DNA of 64,000 nt from Adiantum capillus-veneris (Eukaryota > Streptophyta > Polypodiopsida > Polypodiales > Pteridaceae), in the NCBI GenBank assembly GCA_014529385.2, contig CM043953.1, positions 110,924,549-110,988,548 of the forward strand, given 5' to 3'. The position numbers were made by a program, and so were the translations under genes. This document shows, in pieces, positions 10,899 through 21,348 of this stretch. Position 1 is the first letter of the stretch. The number at the start of each line of letters is the position of its first letter. The notes beneath the pieces are model-generated. The model was not told where the DNA came from. It ran no database searches and saw nothing but the letters and a program-made list of their open reading frames with translations.

Positions 10899-11246
10899 AG
10901 GTTGCATCCTCTCGGGCTTAGTCGCCAGCTGCTCAAGCACACACCTGCTCACTTTCTCTGATTTCAGTGAGCTTTGGCAAGCGTTCGTAGGTCAAAAAAT
11001 ACTTTGGGTGAGCTCATAGAGCTCGATCTGCTCGGATTTTTGATTTGGGCTCATTTCGGCCTCCGTTTCCACTACAGGCAGTACTGCACAGGCTATTTCG
11101 TCATTTTGGGTAGAATTTCTGTCAGTGCCCTTTTCTGCATAACAGGTTCCTTATAGTCTTCTACGGTTTGTGCTATATAGCACGTGTTGTTCCCGCTCCA
11201 TTTCTCCTATTTTCGGGCAGTTTTCACATCAAGTGCAGCATTTACC

Positions 11247-11930
11247 ATGGCTGACAACAACAACACAGATGTATTCAAGATGTTTGCTACCGAGGACACG
11301 TTGGATGGGGACAACTACCCTATATGGTCTTATATGATGCAACATGCTATTGTGTCAAAGGGCGTATGGAACATTGTGCAGGGCATTGATGTACGTCCTG
11401 GTTCTGAACATGTAGCCGATGTTGAGGATGTTGCAGGTCTTGCTGCAAGGATTGGTGTTGTTAGAGTTGTTTTGCCTATGGCAGAACAAGCTCATTGGGA
11501 TGTTAGGGATGCGCAGGCTTATGCATTAATTGCGTTGTTTGTGAAGCGCACCATTGTTCCTCACATCCGTTCAACAAAATGTGCAAAACAGGCTTGGGAT
11601 ATTCTAGCAGGTCTTTATGCAAGCCGCAATGAGGCTAAAATTTCTTTACTGCGTAAAGAGCTGGATTCAAAGATTATGCATGAGGAAGATGATATGGACA
11701 CTTTCCTTGCTAGTGTCAAGGATATCAATGAGCAACTTATTTCTATAGGAGAAGTCATTTCAGACAGTTCCCTTGTGCAGACTGTTCTTGATGCCTTACC
11801 AGATTCTTACGAGACTTTTGCTAGTACTTGGAGACTTATGACCCAAGGAAATCCAGAAGTTATCAAGTTTGATGCATTATGCACATTGTTGTTGCAAGAG
11901 TCACTTTCCAGAAAAAACAAGACTAGATAG
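11247..11930 (+). pseudogene. gag: copia Gag of element C
   Basis: Starts at ATG 11247 (MADNNNTDVFKMF) with the copia Gag opening GDNYPIWSYMMQHAI and the body motif AKQAWDILAGLYASRNEAK, LRKELDSKIMHEEDDMD, VLDALPDSYETF. It is the capsid-like protein that packages element RNA. The frame stops at a TAG (11928-11930) where CAG would continue it (TRQRAVEQDF). Further on, the CCHC zinc knuckle survives only in part: its first Cys position is a TGA at 12093-12095, followed by HYCKANDHLIKSC. So Gag is cut before its nucleic-acid-binding tail. Confidence 0.9.
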
Positions 11931-12243
11931 CGTGCAGTTGAGCAGGATTTTATTGCTTCTCAAAGAAAGGGTGATAACAGTAATGCAGCCACTTCTTATG
12001 GTTCTGCTGCGAGTGGCAAAAATTCTGTTCCTAATGCTTCTGTTGGCAGAAATTCGTCTGGAAATTTTGGTGAGGGCAAAAAGAAAATACGTTGACATTA
12101 TTGTAAAGCCAATGATCACTTGATCAAGTCGTGTCCTAAGTTGAAGGCCAAAGAAGCTAAGAAGAAAGAGGGTGGTTCCACTGCAAATGCTGGTTCCACT
12201 ACAAATGCAGCCATTGTTGAGTCTTTTGTGAAAGGAGACTGTA

Positions 12244-13611
12244 ATGCTGATGTTGATGCAGAATGGGCTTTTAGCGCAGAGTGCACTTACAATCATGTTG
12301 TCCATGATGCATGCTTGTCAGTTGTTTGCTGCAGATTCACATGTGTGGTATTTCAACAGTGGTGCTACAAAGCACATTACCTCACATCGTGAATTGTTTA
12401 CCTCTCTCAAGTCTGTCCCTCATGGGAATTCAGTCACTTGTGCCAACAATGCCTCTTATCAAGTTCAAGGAGTTGGAAAGATTGTGCTCACTGCTGCTAA
12501 TGGCAGCTCCTTCCCACTTGTTGATGCACTTTATGTACCTGGGATCAAGAAGAATCTCTTGTCTGTATCCGCACTTGCTAGACTTGGACTTGTAGTCAAA
12601 TTTGTGGATGACAGATGTCCAATTCATGATCTCAGTTTTGGTGATGAAATTGTTGCATCTAGTCTTTTGTGTCGTAGGATGTATAAGATCACTTTGTATG
12701 ACAAGTGTGGACAAAATTTTGCAAATGCTGTTGTAGATTCAAGGGCTATTTCAGATGCAAAACTTTGGCATGCACATTTTGGTCATCTGAATTTTGTCAG
12801 TTTGCTGCGTTTGCAAAAATCTGATATGGTTGCTTCTTTGCCGCCTCTTGAGGCACTTATCAAACATGTTTCTGAAGGCTGTATTTTGGGTAAGATGCAG
12901 CATTCTAAATTTCCAAAGGATGGTTCATTTCGGGCCACATGCAGGTTGCAGCTTGTGCATAGTGATATTTGTGGGCCCATGCAAACTCTTTCCTTGGGCA
13001 TATACCTGTACTTCGTGACTTTCATTGATGATTACTCCAGGCATGCATGGGTATTTCCGCTTAAAGTGAAGTCTGAAGTTTTTATGTGCTTCAAACAATT
13101 TCTGGCTATGGCTGAAAATGTCTCGAAATGTACTATGGGCACCCTCCGTTCCGATCGAGGGAGGGAGTATATGTCTCATGAATTTAATGCATTTCTGGCT
13201 AGTCGTGGGATAAAACACCAATGTACAATGTCTTATACACCTCAGCAAAATGGTGTTGCTGAGAGGAAAAACAGGTCACTGATGGAAATGGCACGATGTA
13301 TGGTCAAAAGTCAAGCTTTGCCGCATTCATTTTGGCTTGAGGCCATCATGTGTGCCACTAATGTACTTAACAGGTGTCCTACAAAAGCTTTGAAGTCTAT
13401 TACTCCATATGAATCATGGCATGATAGAAAGCCTTATATTGAGCACATGCGTGTTTTTGGCTGTTTGGCATATGCTTTGGTGCCACAAGTGCAGCGCAAA
13501 AATTGGATGATAAGCCTGTCAAATGTATTTTTGTTGGTTATAGTGCTGAAAGCAAAGGTTAGAGGTTGTATCATCCACAAACAAAACGTATTCTGGTTTC
13601 TCGAGATGTAG
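12244..13611 (+). pseudogene. pol: copia protease-integrase of element C
   Basis: The true frame is entered from gag; the ATG at 12244 is incidental. The protease region reads WYFNSGATKHIT: the catalytic Asp of the usual DSGA is Asn. The integrase zinc finger has H (LWHAHFGHLN) but SEGCILGKMQHSKF, with Ser in place of the first Cys. The catalytic core is better kept: HSDICGP, FIDDYSRHAWVF, TLRSDRGREY and YTPQQNGVAERKNRS supply D, D and E. The end is frameshifted near 13500 (QRKNWMI), after which coding continues in the frame at 13566. Confidence 0.88.
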
Positions 13612-14165
13612 TTTTTGTGGAAGAGTTTGTTCAGCCCTTGCTGTCATGTACTAGAGACAGTAATGTAAGCTCACAGCACATTTATGACACGTTGTTGCCT
13701 CTTTTCAGTGGTGCAAATACGAATGTAAGTTCCAATGAGGAAAACGTACAGCCTATGGGGGTTTCTGAAAATTTTATAGATCAGCCTATTACTGATGCAA
13801 ATGTACATGATGTACTTGATGAGGAAAGGGCTGAAAATGAGCAGGCTAGAGGTATGCCAAAATGGTTGGTGCACACTTTGCATGATAGTAAATTGGATGC
13901 ACCTCTGTCTAGTCGTACTCATTCAGGCTGTCTCCATGCATCTTATGCATCAGATTGTTATGCTTTGGCTGTGTCTAGCTTACATGATGTTGAGGAGCCT
14001 CTGTCTTTTGATAAAGCACAAAATTCAAAAAATTGCATGGCTGCCATGCAATCAGAATATGATGCACTTATAGAAAATGACACATGGACTTTATGTGATT
14101 TGCCTCCTGGCAAAAAGGCCATTGGTACAAAGTGGGTTTACAAGTTGACACAAGCCAAATGGTGA
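13566..14165 (+). pseudogene. pol: copia integrase tail and RT entry of element C
   Basis: Begins with the integrase C-terminal motif YHPQTKRILVSRDVVFVEEF, passes a variable Ser/Asn-rich linker and enters the RT N-terminal block NDTWTLCDLPPGKKAIGTKW. The frame is lost at KLTQAKW near 14160 by a small indel; RT continues in another frame. Confidence 0.85.
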
Positions 14166-14894
14166 GATCGATCGCCATAAGGCTCGACTTGTTGAAAAAG
14201 GTTATGCACAACAAAAAGGCATAGATTATGAAGAGATGTTTGCTCCCACTTGCTGTATGACTACTGTGCGTTTTCTATGTGCATTGGCAGCTCATTTTGG
14301 TTGGGATGTACATCAATCAGACATTGTTACTGCTTTCTTGAATGGTGACATATTTGAGGAAGTTTATGTAACGCAGCCTCGCGGTTTTGTCATAAAATGA
14401 CAAGAGGACAAAGTGTGCAAATGTAACAAGGCTTTGTATGGGTTGAAGCAATCTCCTCGTGCTTGGTATGAGAAAGCTGATACTCATTTGTTCAAACAAG
14501 GCTTCGTAACACTCCAACAGAAAGCACATTGTATGTAAAGCGTGAGGGTGATGTACTTCTCATTGTGGTTCTTTATGTTGATGATTTGTTGATCACTGGA
14601 CCAAATGAGAGACATATTGCTGAATTTAAGGTTGATTTGAATGCTACTTTCAAGATGAAAGATTTGGGGTTGTTGCATCATTACTTGGGTATACAGTTTA
14701 AGCAGTGTGATGGTGGTATTGCCTTGTGTCAGAAAAGTTACATAGAGACATTGCTATGTAAGTTTGGACTTGAGGATTGCAAACCTATTGCCACTCCCAT
14801 GGAAACAGGTTTGAAGTTAAGTCTACATGATGCTAGCGATCCTGCTGATGTCACTCTTTACCAAACTGTTGTTGGCTGCCTCATTTATGTATGA
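14166..14894 (+). pseudogene. pol: copia reverse transcriptase of element C
   Basis: RT spread over two frames. The first part has [40 protein letters not shown] and ALYGLKQSPRAWYEK, with a TGA near 14398. After a shift near 14506 the second part (14529-14894) carries VVLYVDDLLITGPNE, the YVDD catalytic box, and FKMKDLGLLHHYLGIQF. A TGA near 14893 ends it before CLIYV is joined to RNase H. Confidence 0.85.
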
Positions 14895-14942
14895 AACACG
14901 AAGCCAGATATTCAGTTTGCATTCTCATAGGTCAGCAGATTT

Positions 14943-15530
14943 ATGCATAGCCCAGGGTCTAAGCATTGGCAGGCTGTCAAGAGGATTTTCCGCTACCTTA
15001 GTGGCACTTTACATCTTGGCTTGTTTTATCCCAAGGGGGGATCATTGCCGCTAGACTTACATGCTTTTTCGCAATTAGATTGGGCTGGTTTTTTTGACAC
15101 GCGAGTGTCCACAAGTGGTTTTTGTTTCATGCTTGGAAGTTCATGTATATCATGGTTGAGCAAGAAGCAACCTACTGTGGCCACTTCGAGTTGTGAGGCT
15201 GAGTACAGGGTAGTCTTCACAGCTACGGTTGAGTGTGTATGGCTCAGACCCCTTATGGATGATTTGGGTGTTGGACAGGACACTGCCAACACTATCTACA
15301 CTGACAGTCAGAGCGCATTGGCAGTTGTGAGGAACCCAGTTTTTCATGCTCGCACAAAGCACATTGAGGTGCATTACCACTATGTCAGAGAGAGGCTCTC
15401 AACAGGAGAGATCAGCTTGGCTTATGTGCCAACACAGGACAACCTTGCAGATCTTTTCACAAAGGCATTGTCTCGTGAGAATCTTGAATCTTTCCACAAA
15501 GATTTGGGCTTACTCCCCTTTCTGGACTGA
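14943..15530 (+). pseudogene. pol: copia RNase H of element C
   Basis: RNase H domain with FSQLDWAGFFDTRVSTSGF, WLSKKQPTVATSSCEAEYR, IYTDSQSALAVVRN and ARTKHIEVHYHYVRERL, finishing DLFTKAL and a stop at 15528-15530. The catalytic D-E-D residues are visible. It is cut off from RT by stops upstream, so it would not be made as part of a polyprotein. It shares most residues with C' at 7532-7887. Confidence 0.9.
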
Positions 15531-15605
15531 TCCTGTCCTCAGAGCATGGCACTTCCCTTTACTCATGTGCTAGCTCTTGTTCACCGCATCACTCCAAGGG
15601 GGATT

Positions 15606-15832
15606 TGTTACCATATACATGTGGTAGTGATGTGTGTGAACACACTAGGACTGCCGGGGCATTTTTTCCCTCTTTAGGAGGTTTTTTCCCCCGTGCATTG
15701 TATATACGCCCATCACTCTAGGGCTATCTATCTTTCCATTGCACACTAAGTAACACACTCTCTATTGTGTGCCTTGAGCTTCATTCGTCTTCTCCAAGCT
15801 GTGTGCGTTTCTCTGCAACCCTAATTCCAACA
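15606..15832 (+). repeat. 3' LTR of element C
   Basis: 227 bp, TGTTACCATA ... ATTCCAACA, preceded by AAGGGGGAT and followed by the TSD ACTAC. Confidence 0.95.
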
Positions 15833-16541
15833 ACTACCATCTTTTCGGTTTCTGATTGATTCCCACAAGGATTGTGGCCACGGTTCTTCTACCTCCGGAA
15901 TAGGAATCATTGCTTGTGAGCCCACCCCATCTGTGGTATTGGCTACTTCCCTTGTATCTAAAGGTGCCTCAACTCTTGAATCTTCCTGGTCTCTGTTTAC
16001 AATACCCTGGCTCTCCAATTCTTGGACTTTATTGCGGATTAGCACCTCCGTTTTAGGAGTATCTGGAACATGTGGTTCCATAAGAGCTTGGGCCTTCTGG
16101 ATGAGCTCCTTGCACATTTGCAACTTCTCTTTTTCATACCCTGGATGAGGGTATGTTAGCCATCTATCCTCTTGGGTTTGGTTGGGTTTTAGCCTAGCTT
16201 CATAAGCTTTCAAGATCGTATCCAAAGGTTCAACCACTTTGTCGACCAAGACTGAACCTCCCGAGTTAGTCTTTGACTCTTTAGGTCCCTTTGTGTTTTT
16301 GTTCCTTTCTTGCTCTTGTCTAAGCTTCTCTCTTGTTTGATTCAGTTCAGTTTCCAAAGCCACTTTCTCCTTCAGCCTTTTCAATTTCATTTTTTCTCAT
16401 CTACCTTTCCATGATCTTCTTCCAAAGCTTCTCACAAGTTTGTTCTCAAATTTTGTTCGAACCGGCAATGTGGCTTTTTCAACTAGTTTGTTTTTGGCAG
16501 CTTCTTGAGCTTGAGCTCGAGTCATCACATTTAAAGGAATG
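15833..16541 (-). pseudogene. D Gag-protease linker, between insertions C and E
   Basis: One minus-strand frame from the E boundary to the C boundary, broken only by a TGA at 16397-16399. It opens AIPLNVMTRAQAQEAAKNK, a phrase of the kind found between Gag and protease in plant gypsy elements. It continues into a Lys/Glu-rich coiled-coil-like stretch (EKVALETELNQTREKLRQEQ) and then TYPHPGYEKEKLQMCKELIQ. At 15833 it is in phase with the protease segment at 10653. At the E side the phase differs by one base from the upstream Gag segment, so a small indel exists near that junction. Confidence 0.65.
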
Positions 16542-16724
16542 GCGGTGTCAGGAGTTTTTTGGAGCAAGGAATTGCATATATGTACATATCCATGCATGGT
16601 GCATCGAATAAAGGATTGCCCAATTTCCATAGCCAGGTGGTTACGTGGGGCCCACGTGTGTAGAGGTAGGACAGGGTGTACATAGTGCATCAATTTTCAC
16701 TATTACTAGTACCAGTGTGTTTTT

Positions 16725-16734
16725 TATATAAAAA
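16725..16734 (+). promoter_or_regulatory. TATA box in 5' LTR of E
   Basis: TATATAAAAA, also present as TATAAAAA at 20431-20438 in the 3' LTR. Probably the core promoter for the element transcript. Confidence 0.6.
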
Positions 16735-17481
16735 TGAGGAGTTGGTAGCACATAAAACTTCTCGAGGAAGCTATCCGCGGGCCGACGACATGAGGTAAGC
16801 AGGTGCGTCAGATGGCATCTAGTGGCGTCAGGAGGGCGAATGGGGTCAATACTTGCACGCGGAGAAGTACGGACACAACGTGGGTGTTTGCTTGTGAGAA
16901 TTATGCAGAAAGGTCATCATGAGGACCTTTTTTTGGGGCCACTTCACGTGGTGGCGAGATGCATTATTGGAAAAAAGCTGAGTGCCAGGTGTGCGAATGA
17001 TGCAAAAAGTTGACAACTATGCACTGCGAGGTCAGTTTTTTGCCTGTTCGGGGTCCGTTTGAGGTCATCTAAAAGGCCAAGGGTGCCCAACTAATAAAGC
17101 TAAGAGTGGGAACTGAAAAAATAGAGAGAAGACCAGAGAAAAAGTGGAGGAGAGAGGAGGAACAGCCGCAGGTGTGTTTTTGGGGTTTTTGGAGCCTGTT
17201 TTGGCCGTAAACTGCTCATCCGAGGTCGGATTTGAGCACTTTGACATTGTAGACTGGGGTTTTGGACGCGATGGCGTTGTCCATTTTGCCAAATTCATCA
17301 CTCTGTTTCTGCTGTTTTTGCTGTGTAAGTTTCTCCTATGAGCGAAGCTTCTGCTCCAGTTTGTGATTGTATTTGGCTTATTTTACCCATACCGTGTGAG
17401 CTATTTGCCCCATTGGTGTTGGCCCAAGATCAATTGTATCTAAACATCAGAAATTATCCTCTTTTGATCTGAGTTTTTTGG

Positions 17482-17509
17482 GTGTGTGTGTGTGTGTGTG
17501 TGTGTGTGT
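17482..17509 (+). repeat. (GT)n tract in LTR of E
   Basis: A run of GT dinucleotides; the 3' LTR has a shorter run near 21149. A second shorter run lies near 17610. Confidence 0.9.
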
Positions 17510-17701
17510 CTGTGTGGAGTGGGCAAGTGGATAGTCTCTCTCCTCTCATTCCAGAGGTGTGTTCCCTGTCTCGGCCAGGTGTGTTGTCTAAGCCAAGTGG
17601 TGCCCCATAGTGTGTGTGTGTGTGTGTGTGTATCTTCCCAAGAGTGTGTGTCGGGTCGTTATAGAGGCGTTGTGTGTGTTTTCATCCCGCTCACATTCTT
17701 T

Positions 17702-17718
17702 TGGAGCCCCCACGGAGG
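17702..17718 (+). promoter_or_regulatory. primer-binding site of E (unusual)
   Basis: TGGAGCCCCCACGGAGG, six bases after the LTR end. It closely resembles TGGTGCCCCCACTGAGG in element I and TGGTGCTCTCACTGAGG in G. It is not the Met-type site, and I cannot name the tRNA. Confidence 0.7.
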
Positions 17719-18379
17719 ATCTTCTTTGAGTACCTTCTGCTTCGAGCTTCAAGCGTCGAGATTTGGGATTACAGGTTACAGAGACAGGTACAGGTGATTC
17801 ACACAGGTACAGGTAGCTGGCGTACAGTGATATACTACCAGTGGTGTCACTTGCAGTTGCCGTGGGTATACATCAGTTGGCACCTGTTTGAGCGCATTGT
17901 TTGTTGGTATAGTACGTTACTTGTGGAAACTGCCATTGTACGCATTTGTGGAGCCATATTTGGTTTTATTTTGCAGTCTCAGCCATTTCTGAGACTTGAC
18001 TATACGTGATTTGCATTAGCCTTCATGTGAGGGTCGATAGCGTGAGGTTTTATTGAGCTGGGGGATTCTCAAATGTGGAGATCCTTTCGGTGATACAGGT
18101 AGCTGGAGCACCCTTTTCGTGACCTCGCCATAGGCTATGTATTAGTGATTCCTATTTGATGCTCGGGTTCTATTGTTGACAGTTTATGCATACATATACA
18201 GTCTATATTTTGAGTTCTCACTGCTCTACTTCTGGGGAAACTCTGCCAAAAAAATTTCCAAGTTATGATGGCTGGTTTTTTGGTCTTGTGAGCCATTTAT
18301 GCTGTTATGCTGCTGAAATTTTGGCAAAATCAGAGGATAAGACAGGTGTGATTTCTTGGGAGCTTCATGGTTGGCTTTA

Positions 18380-18598
18380 ATGGATGATCAAAATGGCCCT
18401 CAATTCACTCCTTTTCATTTAACTCAGAGAATCCAAATAAATTTTCATGTGTCTAGGAAGATCTTTTTCCAGCAGCGCATAATCTTTATGTTTGGGCCAA
18501 GAAGATTAAGGGAGATACTGGAATGTCCTTTGCCTATTGTAATTCCGATGATCAACTATGAAAACTCATTTGATGTGCATGTGTTTGTCCTTATCTAA
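18380..18598 (+). CDS. conserved 72-aa ORF between PBS and gag (element E)
   Basis: ATG at 18380 (MDDQNGPQF), stop at 18596-18598, 72 residues. It aligns without gaps to a 72-residue ORF at 41094-41312 in element I, with 33 identical positions including PFH, RKI, FQQR, FMFG, EIL and SFDVH. Codons of conserved residues often differ silently: all four codons of FQQR differ at the third base. That points to selection on the protein. It is basic in the middle and has no signal peptide or metal-binding motif that I can see. It sits about 100 bp before Gag. Function unknown; Ogre-type Tat elements also carry an extra ORF before gag. Confidence 0.75.
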   Translation: MDDQNGPQFTPFHLTQRIQINFHVSRKIFFQQRIIFMFGPRRLREILECPLPIVIPMINYENSFDVHVFVLI

Positions 18599-18701
18599 AA
18601 CTAAGCTCCATTGAAGTTTCTGGGGATTGGGTAGTGAAGTCTTGGGTTCTTGCAGCATGTGTGTTCAAAGGGGTTCTCAAAGCATAGTAGCTTGGGTAGC
18701 C

Positions 18702-19385
18702 ATGGCTTTCTCTTATCCGGAATTTCATGGAAGAAGTGGTGAAGATGTGGAAGACTTTCTAGAGCAAGTCGAGGTGGCATGTATAAGCAACAATATGTGT
18801 GATGAGGAGAAGATTTTGAGGCTATTTGGATTGCTTTTGAAAGATGAGGCCCGTGTTTGGTTCATGGATTTGGAAGCTAAAGAAGCAGTGGCTTCTTCTT
18901 ATGGTTTGAGTCTTGACAAGTTTATAGAAGCTCTTTTAGAGCGTTTCCAGGTTTTTGAAGATGCAAATGAAGTATGGAATGAGCTCAATTCTCTTAAGCA
19001 AGGTTCTTGTCAAGGTGTTGAAGCCTATGTACAAGGTTTTACAGATTTATGGACTCGTTGGTGTGTTGCTCTTAAGGATGAGACCCCCCCTTGTTCATTG
19101 AAGAAAAGTTTTTTTGTTGATGGTTTGTCACCTTGGTTGTGGTTCAAGGTTGAGTTGAAGAGGCCCGAGTCTTTTGAAGATGCGGTATGCATTGCAAAGC
19201 ACAAGGAATGGAAGTTTAAGCGTCTTGAGGAACATGGTATCAGTACAGGTATGCATGTGCAAGATGGATTTGACATGGAAGATGAAGTTAAGCCTAAGCA
19301 GGTGAAAAGTAGCCTATCCTATGATGTTTCTCGTTTCTTCCCAAGGTCTATTGTGAAGCGTAAAGAGAGAGGTCTTGCAGGTTGA
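18702..19385 (+). CDS. gag: Gag-like protein of element E
   Basis: The likely start is ATG 18702 (MAFSYPEFHGRSGEDVEDF); the frame is open further back to 18627. The pattern F-x-G-x4-EDV-x-DFL, then DEEKILRLFGLLLKDEARVWF, and a C-terminal LNSLKQGSCQGVEAYVQGF and FVDGLSPWLWFKVEL, is that of the retrotransposon Gag domain, which builds the particle. Element G has the same pattern at its Gag. No zinc knuckle is seen. The frame ends TGA at 19383-19385. The next ORF lies in the +1 frame and overlaps the end, whereas in G the equivalent region is in frame with Gag. Confidence 0.8.
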   Translation: MAFSYPEFHGRSGEDVEDFLEQVEVACISNNMCDEEKILRLFGLLLKDEARVWFMDLEAKEAVASSYGLSLDKFIEALLERFQVFEDANEVWNELNSLKQGSCQGVEAYVQGFTDLWTRWCVALKDETPPCSLKKSFFVDGLSPWLWFKVELKRPESFEDAVCIAKHKEWKFKRLEEHGISTGMHVQDGFDMEDEVKPKQVKSSLSYDVSRFFPRSIVKRKERGLAG

Positions 19386-20199
19386 CAGGTTTATGGAAGA
19401 GACTAAAGAGGTGAGTAATGCTTTGGATACAGGATTGAAAAGTCTTGAAGAGGATGCATTGGCTACTTGTGTACCTTGTGATTCTGGGTGTGAGTATGAG
19501 GTCGAGGTTATTGATGATGAGCACATATCTTTGGATACTAGTTCCTTGGAAATTAGGGAAGAGGGCAAGGTTGAGAGCCATTTTGTGGATTTGTTGGATG
19601 TGGAGCCTGTTTTGAATCCATATGTTGATGGATGTGCAGTGATTGAATCGATTTGTGAGCATGATTGTGGTTTAGAGCAGGGATCTGCATACTTGGAGAC
19701 TGATGAACCCATGCTAGAAGCTATGGATAGTGGTGATAGCCATGATTATGATGTGGATGAATTTATGTGTGATGATGAGTATGCTTATGATGATGAGAAG
19801 GGGTTTGGCATATATGAGTCCACCAATCTCAGCTATGTGGATGCCTATGCTAGGGATATGTGTGTTGCGGGGATACTTTTGTTCTTTGGATATCAACAAC
19901 TTTACCTTCACACAATGCTTTTAGCTACTTGGATGCATGATTTGCAGGTTGTTTCTATGGATGGTGAAGCCAAGATGCCAGGTGATGAGTCACTTGAGTT
20001 GTCTCTATCGGTTGGGTTGAATGTGGCATGCAATATTTATGCTTTTGGAACTCCAGACAGGGCGGATGTGTTAGTTGGATATGCCTATGGTGCATTTTTG
20101 TTGATTGTTGACAAATGTAGGTGTGGTGTTATGATGCTTCTTGTGAATCAGGCAATATTCCTTTGGCCTTTTGATCCAGGTGGAATGAGCATCTACTAG
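19375..20199 (+). CDS. acidic/hydrophobic Gag extension of element E
   Basis: An open frame of about 274 codons, +1 relative to Gag, overlapping its last codons; there is no convincing ATG at the start. The first half is strongly acidic (SGDSHDYDVDEFMCDDEYAY), the second has hydrophobic segments (MCVAGILLFFGYQQLYLH; LVGYAYGAFLLIV; GVMMLLVNQAIFLWPF). It ends FDPGGMSIY just before the polypurine tract. In element G an acidic-then-hydrophobic region also containing FDPGG follows Gag in the same frame, so this is probably a frameshifted C-terminal extension of Gag. No domain recognised; the hydrophobic half could be membrane-seeking. Confidence 0.55.
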   Translation: MQVDRFMEETKEVSNALDTGLKSLEEDALATCVPCDSGCEYEVEVIDDEHISLDTSSLEIREEGKVESHFVDLLDVEPVLNPYVDGCAVIESICEHDCGLEQGSAYLETDEPMLEAMDSGDSHDYDVDEFMCDDEYAYDDEKGFGIYESTNLSYVDAYARDMCVAGILLFFGYQQLYLHTMLLATWMHDLQVVSMDGEAKMPGDESLELSLSVGLNVACNIYAFGTPDRADVLVGYAYGAFLLIVDKCRCGVMMLLVNQAIFLWPFDPGGMSIY

Positions 20200-20249
20200 T
20201 GCTGCTGCTGAGCATGAATGCTCTAGCAGGCTAGGGGGTGGGTAAATTA

Positions 20250-21344
20250 TGCCAAGAGTTTTTTGGAGCAAGGAATTCCATATATGTACATATCCATGCA
20301 TGGTGCATCGAATAAAGGATTGCCCAATTTCCATAGCCAGGTGGTTACGTGGGGCCCACGTGTGTACAGGTAGGACAGGGTGTACATAGTGCATCGATTT
20401 TCACTATTACTAGTACCAGTGTGTTTTTTCTATAAAAATGAGGAGTTGGTAGTGCATAAGACTTCTCGAGGAAGCTATCCGCGGGCCGACGACATGAGGT
20501 AAGCAGGTGCGTCAGATGGCATCTAGTGGCGTCAAGAGGGTGAATTGCTTGTGAGAATTATGCAGAAAGGTCATCCTGAGGACCTTTTTTTGGGGCCACT
20601 TCACGTGGTGGCGAGATGCATTATTGGAAAAAAGCTGAGTGCCAGGTGTGCGAATGATGCAAAAAGTTGACAACTATGCACTGCGAGGTCAGCTTTTTGC
20701 CTGTTCGGGGTCCGTTTGAGGTCATCTAAAAGGACAAGGGTGCCCAACTAATAAAGCTAAGTGTGGGAACTGAAAAAACAGAGATAAGACCAGAAAAAAC
20801 GTGGAGGAGAGAGGAGGAACAGCCGCAGGTGTGTTTTTGGGGTTTTTGGAGCCTGTTTTGGCCGTAAACTGCTCATCCGAGGTCGGATTTGAGCACTTTG
20901 ACATTGTAGATTGGGGTTTTGGACCGTTCCGGACGCGATGGCGTTGTCCATTTTACCAAATTCCTCACTCTGTTTCTGCTGTTTTTGCTGTGTAAGTTTC
21001 TCCTATGAGCGAAGCTTCTGCTCCAGTTTGTGATTGTATTTGGCTTATTTTATCCATACCGTGTGAGCTATTTGCCCCATTGGTTTTGGCCCAAGATCAA
21101 TTGTATCTAAACATTAGAAATTATCCTCTTTTGAGCTGAGTTTTTTGGGTGTGTGTGTGTGTGTGTGTCTGTGTGGAGTGGGCAAGTGGATAGTCTCTCT
21201 CCTCTCACTCCAGAGGTGTGTTCCCTGTCTCGGCCAGGTGTGTTGTCTAAGCCAAGTGGTGCCCCATAGTGTGTGTGTTTATCTTCCCAAGAGTGTGTGT
21301 CAGGTCATTATAGAGGCGTTGTGTGTGTTTTCATCCCGCTCACA
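20250..21344 (+). repeat. 3' LTR of element E
   Basis: 1095 bp, starting TGCCAAGAGTTTTTTGG and ending CATCCCGCTCACA, followed by GCGG. It lacks about 40 bp found near 16831 in the 5' LTR, has a shorter GT run, and carries a small duplication (gaccgttccggacg) near 20923. Confidence 0.92.
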
Positions 21345-21348
21345 GCGG

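Larger units (their letters stand above)
10659..15832 (+). mobile_element. Ty1/copia LTR retrotransposon C
   Basis: A complete element of 5174 bp with 226/227-bp LTRs, a Met-type PBS two bases inside the 5' LTR, gag, protease, integrase, RT, RNase H and a polypurine tract (AAGGGGGAT at 15596-15604). Target-site duplication ACTAC at 10654-10658 and 15833-15837. It interrupts the gag-protease frame of D, which is in phase across the empty site. The coding region has several stops and shifts, so it is not autonomous. Confidence 0.96.
16546..17695 (+). repeat. 5' LTR of element E
   Basis: 1150 bp, starting TGTCAGGAGTTTTTTGG and ending CATCCCGCTCACA. It contains a TATA box, two (GT)n tracts, and a segment near 16831-16868 that is absent from the other LTR. 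Confidence 0.92.
16546..21344 (+). mobile_element. gag-only LTR retrotransposon E (TR-GAG/LARD-like)
   Basis: Direct LTRs of 1150 bp (16546-17695) and 1095 bp (20250-21344) flank an internal region of about 2.55 kb. It holds a 72-codon ORF, a Gag-like ORF and an acidic/hydrophobic ORF, with no protease, RT, RNase H or integrase. A 4-bp direct repeat GCGG flanks it (16542-16545, 21345-21348). PBS TGGAGCCCCCACGGAGG follows the left LTR and a G-rich tract (CTAGGGGGTGGGTAAAT) precedes the right one. It lies in the gag of D, in the opposite orientation, and must depend on another element for its enzymes. Confidence 0.9.

Noticed and set aside
17144-17341. Small ORF MEERGGTAAGVFLGFLE in the E LTR, repeated at 20801
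   Set aside because: Both copies are the two LTRs of one element, so their similarity is not evidence of coding.
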